Shown piece after piece: positions 13,801 to 26,100 of a stretch of DNA of 64,000 nt. How positions within the stretch are numbered: the stretch's first letter is position 1; every line of letters begins with the position of its first letter. This DNA is from Simmondsia chinensis. Its lineage: Eukaryota > Streptophyta > Magnoliopsida > Caryophyllales > Simmondsiaceae. Where the stretch lies: assembly GCA_018398585.1 (NCBI GenBank), contig JAGTTD010000016.1, forward strand, positions 24,661,212-24,725,211, written 5' to 3'. The notes under the pieces are model-generated. The model saw only the letters and a program-made list of their open reading frames with translations, made no database searches and was not told where the DNA came from. Made by a program: the position numbers and the translations under genes.

Positions 13801-16800
13801 TTCCTAAGTAGCAATTAGATAACTGGAACTAGTCAATCAAATATTAAAAGAGGTTGAGATCAAGTGCTATCAAGTGACAAATATTGCCTCTCCACTTGGA
13901 ATTTTCGTCTTTCCTGCTTCCCCAATGTCTCTCAAGTCTCATGCCCTCCTATCTGAACATATCCAGTGCCTCAAGGGCTCCCGCCTACCCAGGGTCCGGG
14001 GGCGGGGGGGGGGGGGGGGGGGGGGGGGGGGGCGGAGGGAGCGGATGTACGCAGCCTCTCCCCTTCAGGGTGTTAACCTGAAGAGAGGCTGTTTCCCAGT
14101 GCCCCCAACCTGAGGGTGAGGACTTCCCAGGAGGTCATCCATCCTAATACTACTCTCGCCCAATCACGCTTAACTTTGGAGTTCTCATGCCCTCCTCTCT
14201 GCTTTTTCATTTTTGATCTAAAGACATTAAAAGATAACATATTGACAGTTGACACCATACTATTTTTGGACATGATGGCACTTTTGAGAGGTTACATAAT
14301 GGCGCATGAACTTGGCTCATGTTAACTTCAGACAAATTTGCGCCAATTTGCAAAATTCATACTTAATAAGTGGTAAACCCAAGAGTAGAATTAGGACACA
14401 CTGGAAAAGGTTCATAAACAAAATAGTCAAATGGGCCAAAACATAAAGGGAAATGAAACATTCTTGTAGAAGGTGAATGAGGAAGGACTTGGGAAGAATT
14501 CCCTCTTGTGATTCAATCCCACTGGTAAATCACTATGTAGGACACAACAACAACAACCACACCCAATGCCACACGGGCTCCCGCTAATGTAGAGTCTGGG
14601 GGGTGAGATGTAGGCAGCCTTACCCCTTCAAGGTGCTACCCCAAAGGGAGGCTGTGTCCGATAAATCACTATGTAGGTTGCACTGAGAGATTTCCTAATC
14701 ACTGATTAAATAATTGCATGACATTCACAAAGAAAATATCCTGATGTTTACATTTCCAGACAACAAGATGGCCAGTCCACAAAACTTCAAATTCATTTCG
14801 TACTATTGAGATATATTTACTCGATGAGTTAAATAAAGTAACAAATACAATTATAACCTTGTCAGCCAAAATAAGTTCATTTTCCATCCTTTAAGTGGCT
14901 GGTCCTATTAAGGCCACAGTTATCATTGTCAACAAAATTCCAATAATCCTGTAAAAGAAAGGTAATGTTGTAGGGTTTTCTTTTTTGGTAAATGCTAATG
15001 TTGTAGGTCATAATTGACAACGAACAACAATCAGTTCAATGCCCATTGCATATCAATTCCATGCATTTTACATCAACATTTATAGCAGTATTTCCATAAA
15101 AATAATGAAATAATCTGATTTGTTATGTCTTTTGATTGCGGTTTTTGATGGCTGGCATTGTACTTTTGTTTACTTGTAGCTAGCTGGGTTCCTTCTTGGT
15201 TATACCACTCATACACATGTACACATTTTATGGTTATTACTCCAATACCTCATACTTAGCTACCAGAGAAATGAAATATTCGGATATAGACAGCAGAAGT
15301 GCACGAGCAGCAATAATTTAGTAACTTACAATAAGTCTGGGAAAATGATTGAGGGAGTCAACCGACTGCAGATCGCCAATGTTGTTAGCGCCTGAAATAA
15401 GCAACATCAGCAATGAAGTAACACACATGGGATCATAAATATGACAGAAAAAAAAAATACAATGATCAAGGTTCTCAGGATCACCTAGAAGAAGGCAACG
15501 CAAATTTTGAAAGGCTTTCTGGTCATTTGATTCATGTGTAATGTCATTACATGGGTAGAAGACATGGTTCAAATTGTTCTTGTTTAAATGAAGCTGTTCC
15601 AAGCTGGAAATCAAAACCAAATTGAATCAGTTCTTTCACTGATAGATAGTTGGAGAAATGGGTAAACACTTAACTGCTACTTGTTACCCTATAGCTTTGC
15701 GGAAAGCCAATCATAAATAAGTACTCAGACAAAGCAGACAAGGGATCATAAAACTAAAGCCATAAGCACACAATACATACATCCAATAATCAGTTCCATA
15801 CCTTCTTAACTGAGAAAGCTTCATGATTTCACCCCATTCAGATATACAGTTGTCTTCCAAATTTAGAAGGCGTAAAGAATCAAACCATTCAAGAGTGGAG
15901 GATGTGGGCTGAAAAGAGAGCACAACTTCATTCATTCACAAGTCTTTATGAATGCCCAATGAATGTGAATCTACCTGATGAATATTTTGTGTTTGGACAC
16001 AAAATATACGGAAAAGAAATATAAACTATGAAACAGTAGCATAAGTGCCTAGCAGACGGTTCTCTAACAGAATTGCAACAAACTCTGCCCATTCTCAACT
16101 ATCTTTCTCCCTTTTCCCCACTTTATTAATTAGTTTCCTTTTTTAGCCAAATTGAACACCAAAGAGGGCACCAACACGCCGTCACTGGATCCCATGAGAA
16201 CTCCGAAGTTAAGCGTGCTTGGGCGAGAGTAGTACCAGGATGGCTGACCTCCTGGGAAGTCCTCACCCTCAGGTTGGGGGCACTGCGAAACAGCCTCTCT
16301 TCAGGTTAACACCCTGAAGGGGGAAGGCTGCGCACATCCGCCCCCCAGACCCTGCGTAGGCGGGAGCCCTTGAGGCGCTAGGTATGTTCTTTTTTTTTTA
16401 GCCAAATTGAACATATAAAATGATAAGCTAGCACAATTACTCTAGTACCAAATTAAATACCAATCCCAATCAAGATATAGAGGAAAAGGGAATGACAAGA
16501 AAAGATTCACAGTTAGCAAATCCAATATCTTATCCGACTATAAATGACTCAGAAATTGGCTATGTTAAATCATATCCTAAATACAAAAAATGTGAATATC
16601 CTGAATAGCATGATAAATAGAAAATGAAAAGAAATGCTAATGCCACCGAGTTTCAGGAAAATGAATCCTCTTGTCCCATTCTCCCTAGTCCTGCATTCCT
16701 AACTCATCACCTGTTATTCTTTGAAATATACCTGTTATTCTTTGAAATATAAAGGGCCCAAGCATATAAGGACTAATTCAAGAACTTCATTAAATCTTTT

Positions 16801-17133
16801 GCCACCAAATTCCAAAAGAAAAAAGTGGCTCTAGCTTCTGGACATCCTGGAACTAAGTACGAGACGGTTATACTCCTAATGGAGGGCGGGAAAAAAAATT
16901 ATCCAAATTGAAAGAAGAACATCGTAGCACAAGAAACTATGCAAAGAAAGAGTGACAGTCAACAATCATCCAACATCATCACGTAACTGAGGGCAAAAAC
17001 CTATCTGAATGCAATACAAAATTTACAAGTTAAAGACAAAAGGCCAGCAGTAATAAAAGTGCCCATCTCAAGGACAGTGTTTTGGAGGCTTTGCTGATAC
17101 AATCCTAGTTGATTTGCAAAGAGACCGCAGAGG

Positions 17134-17164
<31 letters not shown>

Positions 17165-20100
17165 GAACAGAACAGAGTTTTATAATAATACATGCAATAA
17201 CAACAACCACCCTATGCCTCAAAGAAGCTCCCATCAAGGTAGGGTTTGGAAAGACTAAGATGTATGCAACATCATCCGTACAATGTGTTATTTTGTAGAG
17301 AGGTTGTTTTTAAAAAGGCCCCAACCTTCAAAAGAGTCCTCAATAATAATTCATCACATTCTCTGAAAATTATTTCCTTCTCAAACAAAAAAATAAGCAT
17401 CCACCTTAGTCAATGAGACACATCAAAGTACAGAGGCTCAAAGTACAATGCCCCACCTCCCCAGTCACTTTGTAGAAAGAAACTACTTCTTTTGTTCATT
17501 GAAAGAAACTACTTGCTGACAGTAAGTAATCATCCAATGGAAATCCAGAATCATCAAACATCTAAATGAAATAACGACGTGGAGATCACATACAGTTATT
17601 TCACTGATTTTATTCCCCATCAGATGCAACTCCTCAATTTCTGGAAATGATTGTTTTAGTACTTCTATCTGCAAAAAGCAGAATTCATTTAGCAACTTCA
17701 CCGCATACCAGAGAAAGAGAACTATTCCGGTTATTTTTCCTTCTTTTTACCGTTTCTCCAGATACAACCAGCATTCCGCTGATACTCCATATCATGGATC
17801 CAAATTGCGGTTCACAGCTGTGAAATGACCAGAGTCATGGTCGTGCAGGTCAAGCAATCTCCTCAGTTCTCTCGGGAAAATGAGTTCTTTTGAAGGTTTA
17901 TGTTTGCAAAATTTTAAATTAATACAATATATATGAAATAGAGGTCAATATAAGAGTATTATTATGTAACAGTCAATCATAAAATAACTAACTAAATATC
18001 ATTATATAATGGTCATTATTCCACATAACAACCTTATTTGGTCCCCGTGGTCTATATTTAGCCTCACTTGGCTCAGCCAACAAAAATCCGAATCAATATA
18101 AAAAATAGTTTTCTTATATAGAAAAGTGCCTTTGGAAAGTGGTCAGCATTCATTTAACCACAGGTAAATTTTCCAAAAAGGCCACCTAACCTAAATTTTT
18201 TGAACCAACCACCCTATGTAGAGCTATTAACTCGCTGTTATTTGGTCATGTATGTTGCATGTGGGAGCACAAAAAGCATTTATGATATAGCTGAAGAATT
18301 CCTCATAAACAAGTGACAGGCAAATTGGTTAAAATGTGCAATATCCATACGCTTCAGCCCAACTCAATGCTTGCCACAAGCATTAAGCGGCGCTGATTTT
18401 TCTTTCTTTTGAGCTTCAAATTTTAGGCGACTAAGGGAAATCAAACCTAGTACCTTTTTATAATGGCTTGGGAAAGTATGGCCCACAAAGGGCCAAGTTC
18501 AAATCTTATCCAGCAGTGTTACAATGTTGAATTTTTTAGGTGGGTTGCCCATTGTGTATGTCCAAGCAAAAAATTATAGATCATAACTTTTTTTTGGGGG
18601 GGGGGGGGGGAGGAGGGGGGCTAAATTTCATTCTTTAACGTCCCATCATGAGAGAACTTTCATTACTATTTGTAAAGTCTATTATACCTCCTACATGCGT
18701 TGATCAAAAAAGTTTCTAACGATTTGAGTTCATTTTCTAAATACTTAATGTGTTGATCAAGTGAAAAATAATGACATCTTAAGGTGGTTTTGTTTAATTA
18801 AAAAAAAGTTGCTTTTATCTGAAGGATTAAGAAAACTCACCTGCGACCATTTTAAGCCAGTATTATTCAATACTAGAATGCGAATATTTCTAAGGAGAGG
18901 TAGGCAAGTAACATCAAGTGTCATTTTGTTGCTAGATAAATTCAATGCAACAAGGGCTGGTAGTTCCTGACAGATGGCCCCAACATCCTGAAATCAAAGA
19001 GGAATTGATTATTCAAATTGGAACAGTCATTGCGCAATATAAGAATGATGCACACATTGAGATTCATCCAGGTAATATCTACAACTGAATAGTGCAGCAA
19101 AAAAGTTGGGCTGAGGAATGCATACCGAGGTTACAGAAGAGGGCAGGCTGGACAGCTAGTCCAAGAAGATAAAACTAGCCTTAGGTGAAATGTAGGCTAC
19201 CTGGAACTAGTAAAATGCAAAGAAACAAAAAAGGGGTTCAAAGGAAAGTGGTTTCCTTGTTTGGATGTGTGGAAAATAAAAAGAAAAAATTATTAAATAG
19301 AAAATTGAAGATATTTTATTTTATTTTGGTGAATTTCATTTAAGAAAAGTGGAAAGAAATTATTTGACCACTACATAATCACTTAAGAAGTGTTCAAGTT
19401 TGGATACAGACCCAGACTGAAACCTAGGACCGGACCGAGTTATTTGGTCTAGCACCACATCGGATTTGATACTATTCTATTCAGTCCTCAAGCCTTGATT
19501 TGCAGCTTTATTGGATTTTGAATAAAGTGTCAAATATCAGTACTTACTGAAAACCACACCATTTAGTATAACTTGGTCCAAGACTGGATGGACTAGTATA
19601 TGCACTCTGGTCCTCTGTCTAGGTTCCAAATGATGAACACCCGTAAGTATAGTGCACAAAACTAGATCAAACTCAAAAACCAAGGATCAAAAAGTATATT
19701 AATTGGTCTAGTCCAGTCCAATCCAATCCTAGACCGAATTTTTCGATCCGTTTAGGTTTCTGTCCGTAAGTATAGTGCACAAAACTATATATATATATAT
19801 ATATGCAGATTCCGGTCCAACTCTGTATCCAGATTCCCATGTACGTTAAATTTTTTTTTTCCGTCTAGCTACAATTAGAAGCTGCAATGTCCAAGTCACA
19901 GGCTATGCACCAGTCTGCCCTTGTAATGTACGAAAAGGAAAAGCTACTCCCTACTGTTGTAGGAGTAATTAAAGGCCAGAACAAGCTGCAAATTTCAAAT
20001 AGAAGCCTAATGTAAAATTGTAATATATCATGTGCATGGTCAGACACAGAAATGGATACAAAGAAAGGCCGGAGAAAACTTTCAAAGGCAAATAAATTCA

Positions 20101-23100
20101 GTTGATGCAGCTCATGACTTCAACTGGACAAAAATCAAGGGAAAAAAGGATCATAAAGGGCATACCTTCCAATCTGAGAGCAGATTTCCAGTTAAATCGA
20201 GCTCCTTCAAATCTGCAATGTAAGAACCTCAATCAATAGCATTCCAAAGTTTTCTTTTTTTGGGTAAGAAGCATTCCAAAGTTATACACAACATGTGAAA
20301 GGTTTAAAACTTGTGAGAATGAAAACCAAGCAACTGAGAGCAATAAAACCAGGGTAGTCATTTAAAAATTTGGCCCAAGCAACAATCAGCAGGCACTCAA
20401 AATTAGTGAATTTAGCATTAAGTCCTTATCAATAGGCGTTCTTGTAGTCCTAAACCTAGAAAGAACAGTTACAGCTAAGGATCGAAGAACTAATCCCAAA
20501 AATCTGCCAACCATATCAATGCTCATGGTCATGTCGCAATTGCGGTTGCTATATAGCAAAAGATGGCTGTTGCAGATACTACATAATGGATCTTGGAGGT
20601 CGCATCAATTTTTTCTTTTTAGGGAAAGCATAAAAAAACTTGGATGAAAAGTCACGCAGTCATTTTGACACTCCTTTGATGGCTTTAACATGTAAACAAT
20701 TCTTCACATAAAAAAAAAAGTGTTCACATGTTAAAAACTTCCACATTTATAAAGTTCTAATAAACAAAATACTAAAACAAATGCGCTATAATAGTAAATT
20801 ACCAACTCATAATGGCTAGTTAAAAACATATGCATTATAATCGTAAGATAGAGAGTGAGCATCCTCAATATATCGCCACCCAAGATCACTTGCTGATGTT
20901 TCTGCTTTGTTAAATCAGCTAGGCTTCTACTTTCCATCTCCATCATCCTCACTTGGCCACCAAACCACTCATTCAGTTAGAGCCCAAATCATGCAGATCT
21001 TCCCGCTTTTCCCCTCATCAAACAGCAGTTATTCCCAGGTTTGACATCTTTGCTTTTCTGCATCCTATTATTATTTCTTGTCCAAGATTTGAACAGAATA
21101 AATTTTGGTGGAATCGTACTTCAATTTTTGTTTCTTTGATTGAATAACAAAAAATATTAAGAGAAGAAAGAAAAATATATAGGTGTTCTCAGAAATGAAA
21201 AAAGCTAAAATACATTTATCAGAGCAACGGCATAAATCCTCTAGTCTCTGAAAATCAAACAAGGTTGTATACGTGAAGGATTAAAAAGACCCTAGAAAGA
21301 CCACATTTCACATAAGAGATTCATCATCGTGTATTGGTATCTAAAAATGCTAACCAAATACACCATTGAATCCTATGTACTTCACTTAGGCCTAGAAAGG
21401 GTATTCTTCATTATAGCAAATAGATTAGATTCTGAGTATTGTGTTTCAGGCTTGAATAGATCCTCTGTAATTATTGTTATCAGTTTTGGTTTCTACATAT
21501 AGATGTAAGAAAAAGAAGACAAGGTGGTACCCTTTAAAACTAAAAAGTTCAAAGAAAAGAAAAATATACAAAGAAACATGAAGGGCGACAGTATGTTGCT
21601 TAAACAAAAAAAAATTTAATAATTCAATCAAAAAAAATATGAAACAAAAACATCAAATGAAACTAACAAAGAAGAGAAAAAGGGTAAGGAGAAGAGGCAG
21701 GGATAGCAACACTAAGAATAGAAGATCTTGGGAGGTGACTTTGATCACATAACTTCAAATTCGTACTAAAACAAGACAGGGCTTTCTTTTCAAAGAACAC
21801 CATATTGATGCCCTTCTTAATCGCAAATTTTTTAAGAATTAATGACTAAACCAGTAAAAAAAAAGAATGAAGTGAAGCTAGATAGCAACTCACTCGGAGC
21901 GACCATGCTGATTTGACCTGAAGGTCCAGCAGAGCTAACACCAAGATACGCAAGTGATGCACTGGTCAACTCTTCAAAGTGGCTCAACTTGTTTTGGATT
22001 TTATCCTTCCCCACAAGCTGGACAGACACTCTTTTGTTGCTTGCTGAAAGAACGTACATTTCATCTGGAACATAAAACAAAAATGAGCATTTAGTCATAT
22101 TCTCAAGCTAATATTCCTGTGCTCAACATTTACCAACTATTGACTACCGAACACAACAAAATAAGGAAATATGTAGACAAGAAAAATAAAGGAGAATATA
22201 AATAGCAAAAGTCTCAAAGGGAAAGGGTATGTCAACCTACAGAGGATGACAGAAAAGTCACCTTTAAAGAAAGTGAGTCAACAATCCAGAACACAGAGAT
22301 CTATTAGACCTAAAATAAGTGACTGAAACCTAGAAGAATCGTGAGATTCTCATGAAGGCCAAGAATATATTATACATGAAGAGAAAAGGCATTTTCGTAA
22401 TAATTTTAAGCAGCAGGACCATACATCTAAAGGAATTCAACCGGCAGATTTCCCTTACACTATGCATCCAATGCAAACAAATGAAAATTTGAGGTCTCAC
22501 AAGATCATGGTAAAGCTCCAACCTAATATACCAAATGACTCCATAGACAGAATGCTTGAAAACAAGACCTTTTCAGTTCACAATAGACACAAATAGCATA
22601 TAACAATCATGATTTGTTAAGAAAAAAAAGCTTATCACAAATATGCAACATGAATAAGCATAATAGGAAAGGTAGGTGATCATCTTGCTCTGAACGTAGA
22701 TGGAGCACAAAGATAAAGATATGATGCTTTACTACTCTCCTTGCTGTCAGCTACTACCTCCTCACAGGACAAATTAACACCTGGTGCGGAATTTTACTTG
22801 CTCTTCCCAGTGGGTCCAGCGGATGGACAAGATTTAGAACAAACATGTTACGAAAAACAACTTTTAAACTGTACTTGGACCAACTCGCCAGATAAAGCAC
22901 TGCAGAATACGTGAAGAAAACAACAGGAAAAAAAAGAGAGAGAGAGAGAAAAAAAAACAAGGCCCACATTAAAGGCCCTCTGTGACTCTGGAGGTCATCG
23001 ACATGTAATTTACACTACCTCTACTGAGGCAAGAATCATCTCTGAAAGAAGCTCCAAAAAAAGAGCAGTATCAAACCTTAGACTTCCTATCCGAGTTTTC

Positions 23101-26100
23101 TTTGACCTACCTTTACCCCGCCCTCTTTGGCATGGAGTTGGACTTGTTTAGAAACACAGTGAACGAAGCATACAATTCATATCCAGCCTTGTCTAGCAGC
23201 ATTACTTGGCTTATTCTAGCGGAATAGCCACATGACCAGGCTGTTTGGGAAGGAAAACTTCACAAGGAGATTCAAAACGATCAAACCAAGAGGAAGCATC
23301 AGTTGCAAATGAGTTTATGATGGCCATTCCTCAAGAACCCTCAGATCAAGGATGCAGTGATATCTTACAGACATTTACTACTTTCTATGAGAACGATGAT
23401 TCCATGTGACGTCAAAATAACACTTCTGTACCTTTGATTATGAAAAAGAGTAGGCTGTGAATGAAGAGGTTGAGTTCATTACCCTCATGAACATGGAAGC
23501 GAGTCTCCAAGATATTGCAATTGAGATTGAAGAGTATCCAACACACATCAAATTTAGTTATGGGTCCAAATCCTTTATTTTCTTGATCATTAAGGCTCCG
23601 TTTGTTTCAAAGGAAGTACTTTTCCCTCGGAAAACCTTTTCCTACGGACAATGCAATTCCTGTTGAGGTTTTCCGTTGTTTATTTCAATGGAAATCATAT
23701 TCTCACCTTAAGATATTCCTTGCTAGTTTTAAAAGAAAACATCTTCTTCCAATCATCATCTTATATCTAGACATAGGACAATATAAGAAGCAATACAATA
23801 TGTTTGAAATTATCTGGGTTGCGCGTGGTTGTGAAATTATTATTGAGTTATCCTAAAGGTTTGAATAGTTATCACCTACCCTGACATTTCAATATATATA
23901 TAATGAGGTACCTGAAGTTGAATATTTTATCTCCTAGGTATCTTATATTGAAATTTGATAAATATTTGTAAGAATCTAACCAATTTATATAAAAATGCTA
24001 GTATAGTACATAATTATGATAATATTTACAATTCATGTCAATGTTTTCTACAGATTACGATAAAAAGTTCATCAAATATTTATGTAAACTGTCTAAACAT
24101 GATTGAAATCATATGCCATGTTAGCATTTTTTGGCACAAAAAAAAACCATCAAATCTTTGAGAATACTGATACATTATCGGAATCATGTTTCATTTTAGT
24201 ATTTTCTAATGAATTTCTGTCAAATTTTAACAAAAGGGCACCTGATTAATAAAATTTTAAAACTTCAGGGTACCTACATGATAAAAAGTTTAAACCTCAA
24301 AGTATCATATTGTATGTAATTGAAATGTTAGGGTACCTAGGTGATAAATGGTCGAATCTCAAGGTACCTAAGTGATAAATTTCTTAATATATAACATATA
24401 TCAAAAGAAAATATTTTCCCAAAAAAATATAATCTATAAATAGTTTTTTGGTGCTTGGTTGATGTAAACATTATTTCCTAATTATAATATATATATTTAC
24501 CATAGTGTAAATTAATAAGGTTCATTTACTAGGCACTAATGCACCGGATCCCATTAGAACTCCGAAGTTAAGCGTGCTTGGGCGAGAGTAGTACCCTGGG
24601 AAGTCCTCGTGTTGACAACCCTATAAGGTTGGGGGTCCTTGGAAACAGCCTCTCAGCAGGGTTACACCATGAAGGGGTAAGGCTGCGTACATCCACCCCC
24701 CCCCCGGGACCCCACTTAGGCGGGAACCCTTGAGGCACTGGATCTGTTGTTGTTGTTGTATAGTGTGAATTAATAAAGATCTTTCAAATAAAAAATATCA
24801 ATCAAGAACGAAAATCAAATGGAACTACCTAATTCACTCTAGGATTTGGAGTTGACAGATCATTCTTGGTACAATTCTTGTTCCATATTATTACCTCTAG
24901 CAATTTAAGATTCTGTCAAGCTCAATTTGGTCTGATATATATCTGGACCGATGTATACCTTTAAAAAATTTTGATCCCTTGGAATGATGACCTCCCTCCT
25001 TTGGAAGGGGAAGTCATTTTCCCCCATTTGAGGGAAAAGATTTTCCTAGTATGCCAAACAACGAAAAGGGAGAAGAGTAAATCCAAGAATGTGTTTTTCC
25101 TCCGAAACAAATGGAGCCTAAATTAGGTACTGCACACACCACAGCATATGCAAGAGAGATGATATTGTCAGGTCAACATGGAAAAGGCAGATGGTAACAG
25201 TAGTCAGGATTATGCCTTATGTTTCATGGAAGAACATACACTCAGGAATAGTCCAGAAAATAAAAGGTGTAAAAGGCCACAACTCAGTTTAGATATGCTA
25301 ATCTAAAGAAAGAACAGCGAGATTTTTATTCTGTAGAGCCCCTGATCAAAAAAACATCTATCCTCACTCCCCTTCAAAGTTCACAATAATGGGAGTTCCA
25401 ACCCAAATGTACCTATTCTCGAGTGGCTTCAACTAGAATCGATATTGACAAGCAGCTCGTGATCTCAGATGTTCTGATTACATGCGATGATTAGCTTTTC
25501 TAGAGCAGATACACAAGTGTGGTTACTACTTGACTTGTAAAAAAGTGTGGTTACTACTTGCAGAGAAAGCATCCTCTTGGGAGCTATAGACTAGCGTGGA
25601 GGACACCAAAAGAAGAATTTGTGCCCTCTGTTCCAAGTTAGCTTCAACAATAAGGCCAGCAAGTCAAGTGATCCATTCCTTCTTTTCCCATTTCTCCCAT
25701 TCAGTTAAACTGAACTAAGGAAATAGAGTACACAACAACAACAACAACAATCCCAGTGCCTCGCGCTCCCGCTCAAGCAGGGTCTGGGAGGGGTATATGT
25801 ACGCAGTCATACCCCTTCCGAGTGGAAAGGAGACTGTTTCCGAGGACCCCCATCCTGAAGAACTAAGGAAATAGAGTGAACTTCTAAATTGGATGAACAG
25901 TAATCATAGCATGTGAAGTGTATCTCTAAACTGAATGACGTGGTCAATAAGTACATGAACGAGTTCCTTTGAAAATTCCATTGGGCACTTGGCATAGTTC
26001 AAAGAGTTGTCATGTAACGTCCATACATAATCCCAAGTAAGATTTCATCCCGAAACCAATTGCCATTAGGCAGAGCAATCTGCGAGGCTTATATATTATG

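Noticed and set aside
13874..14113. Open frames with a long Gly run
   Set aside because: The Gly codons come from a G homopolymer inside a SINE; there is no homology and no gene context.
24535..24620. A functional 5S rRNA gene
   Set aside because: The 5S part has an internal deletion, lacks the 5' ~20 bases, runs into a SINE body with a TTG tail and is flanked by a target duplication.
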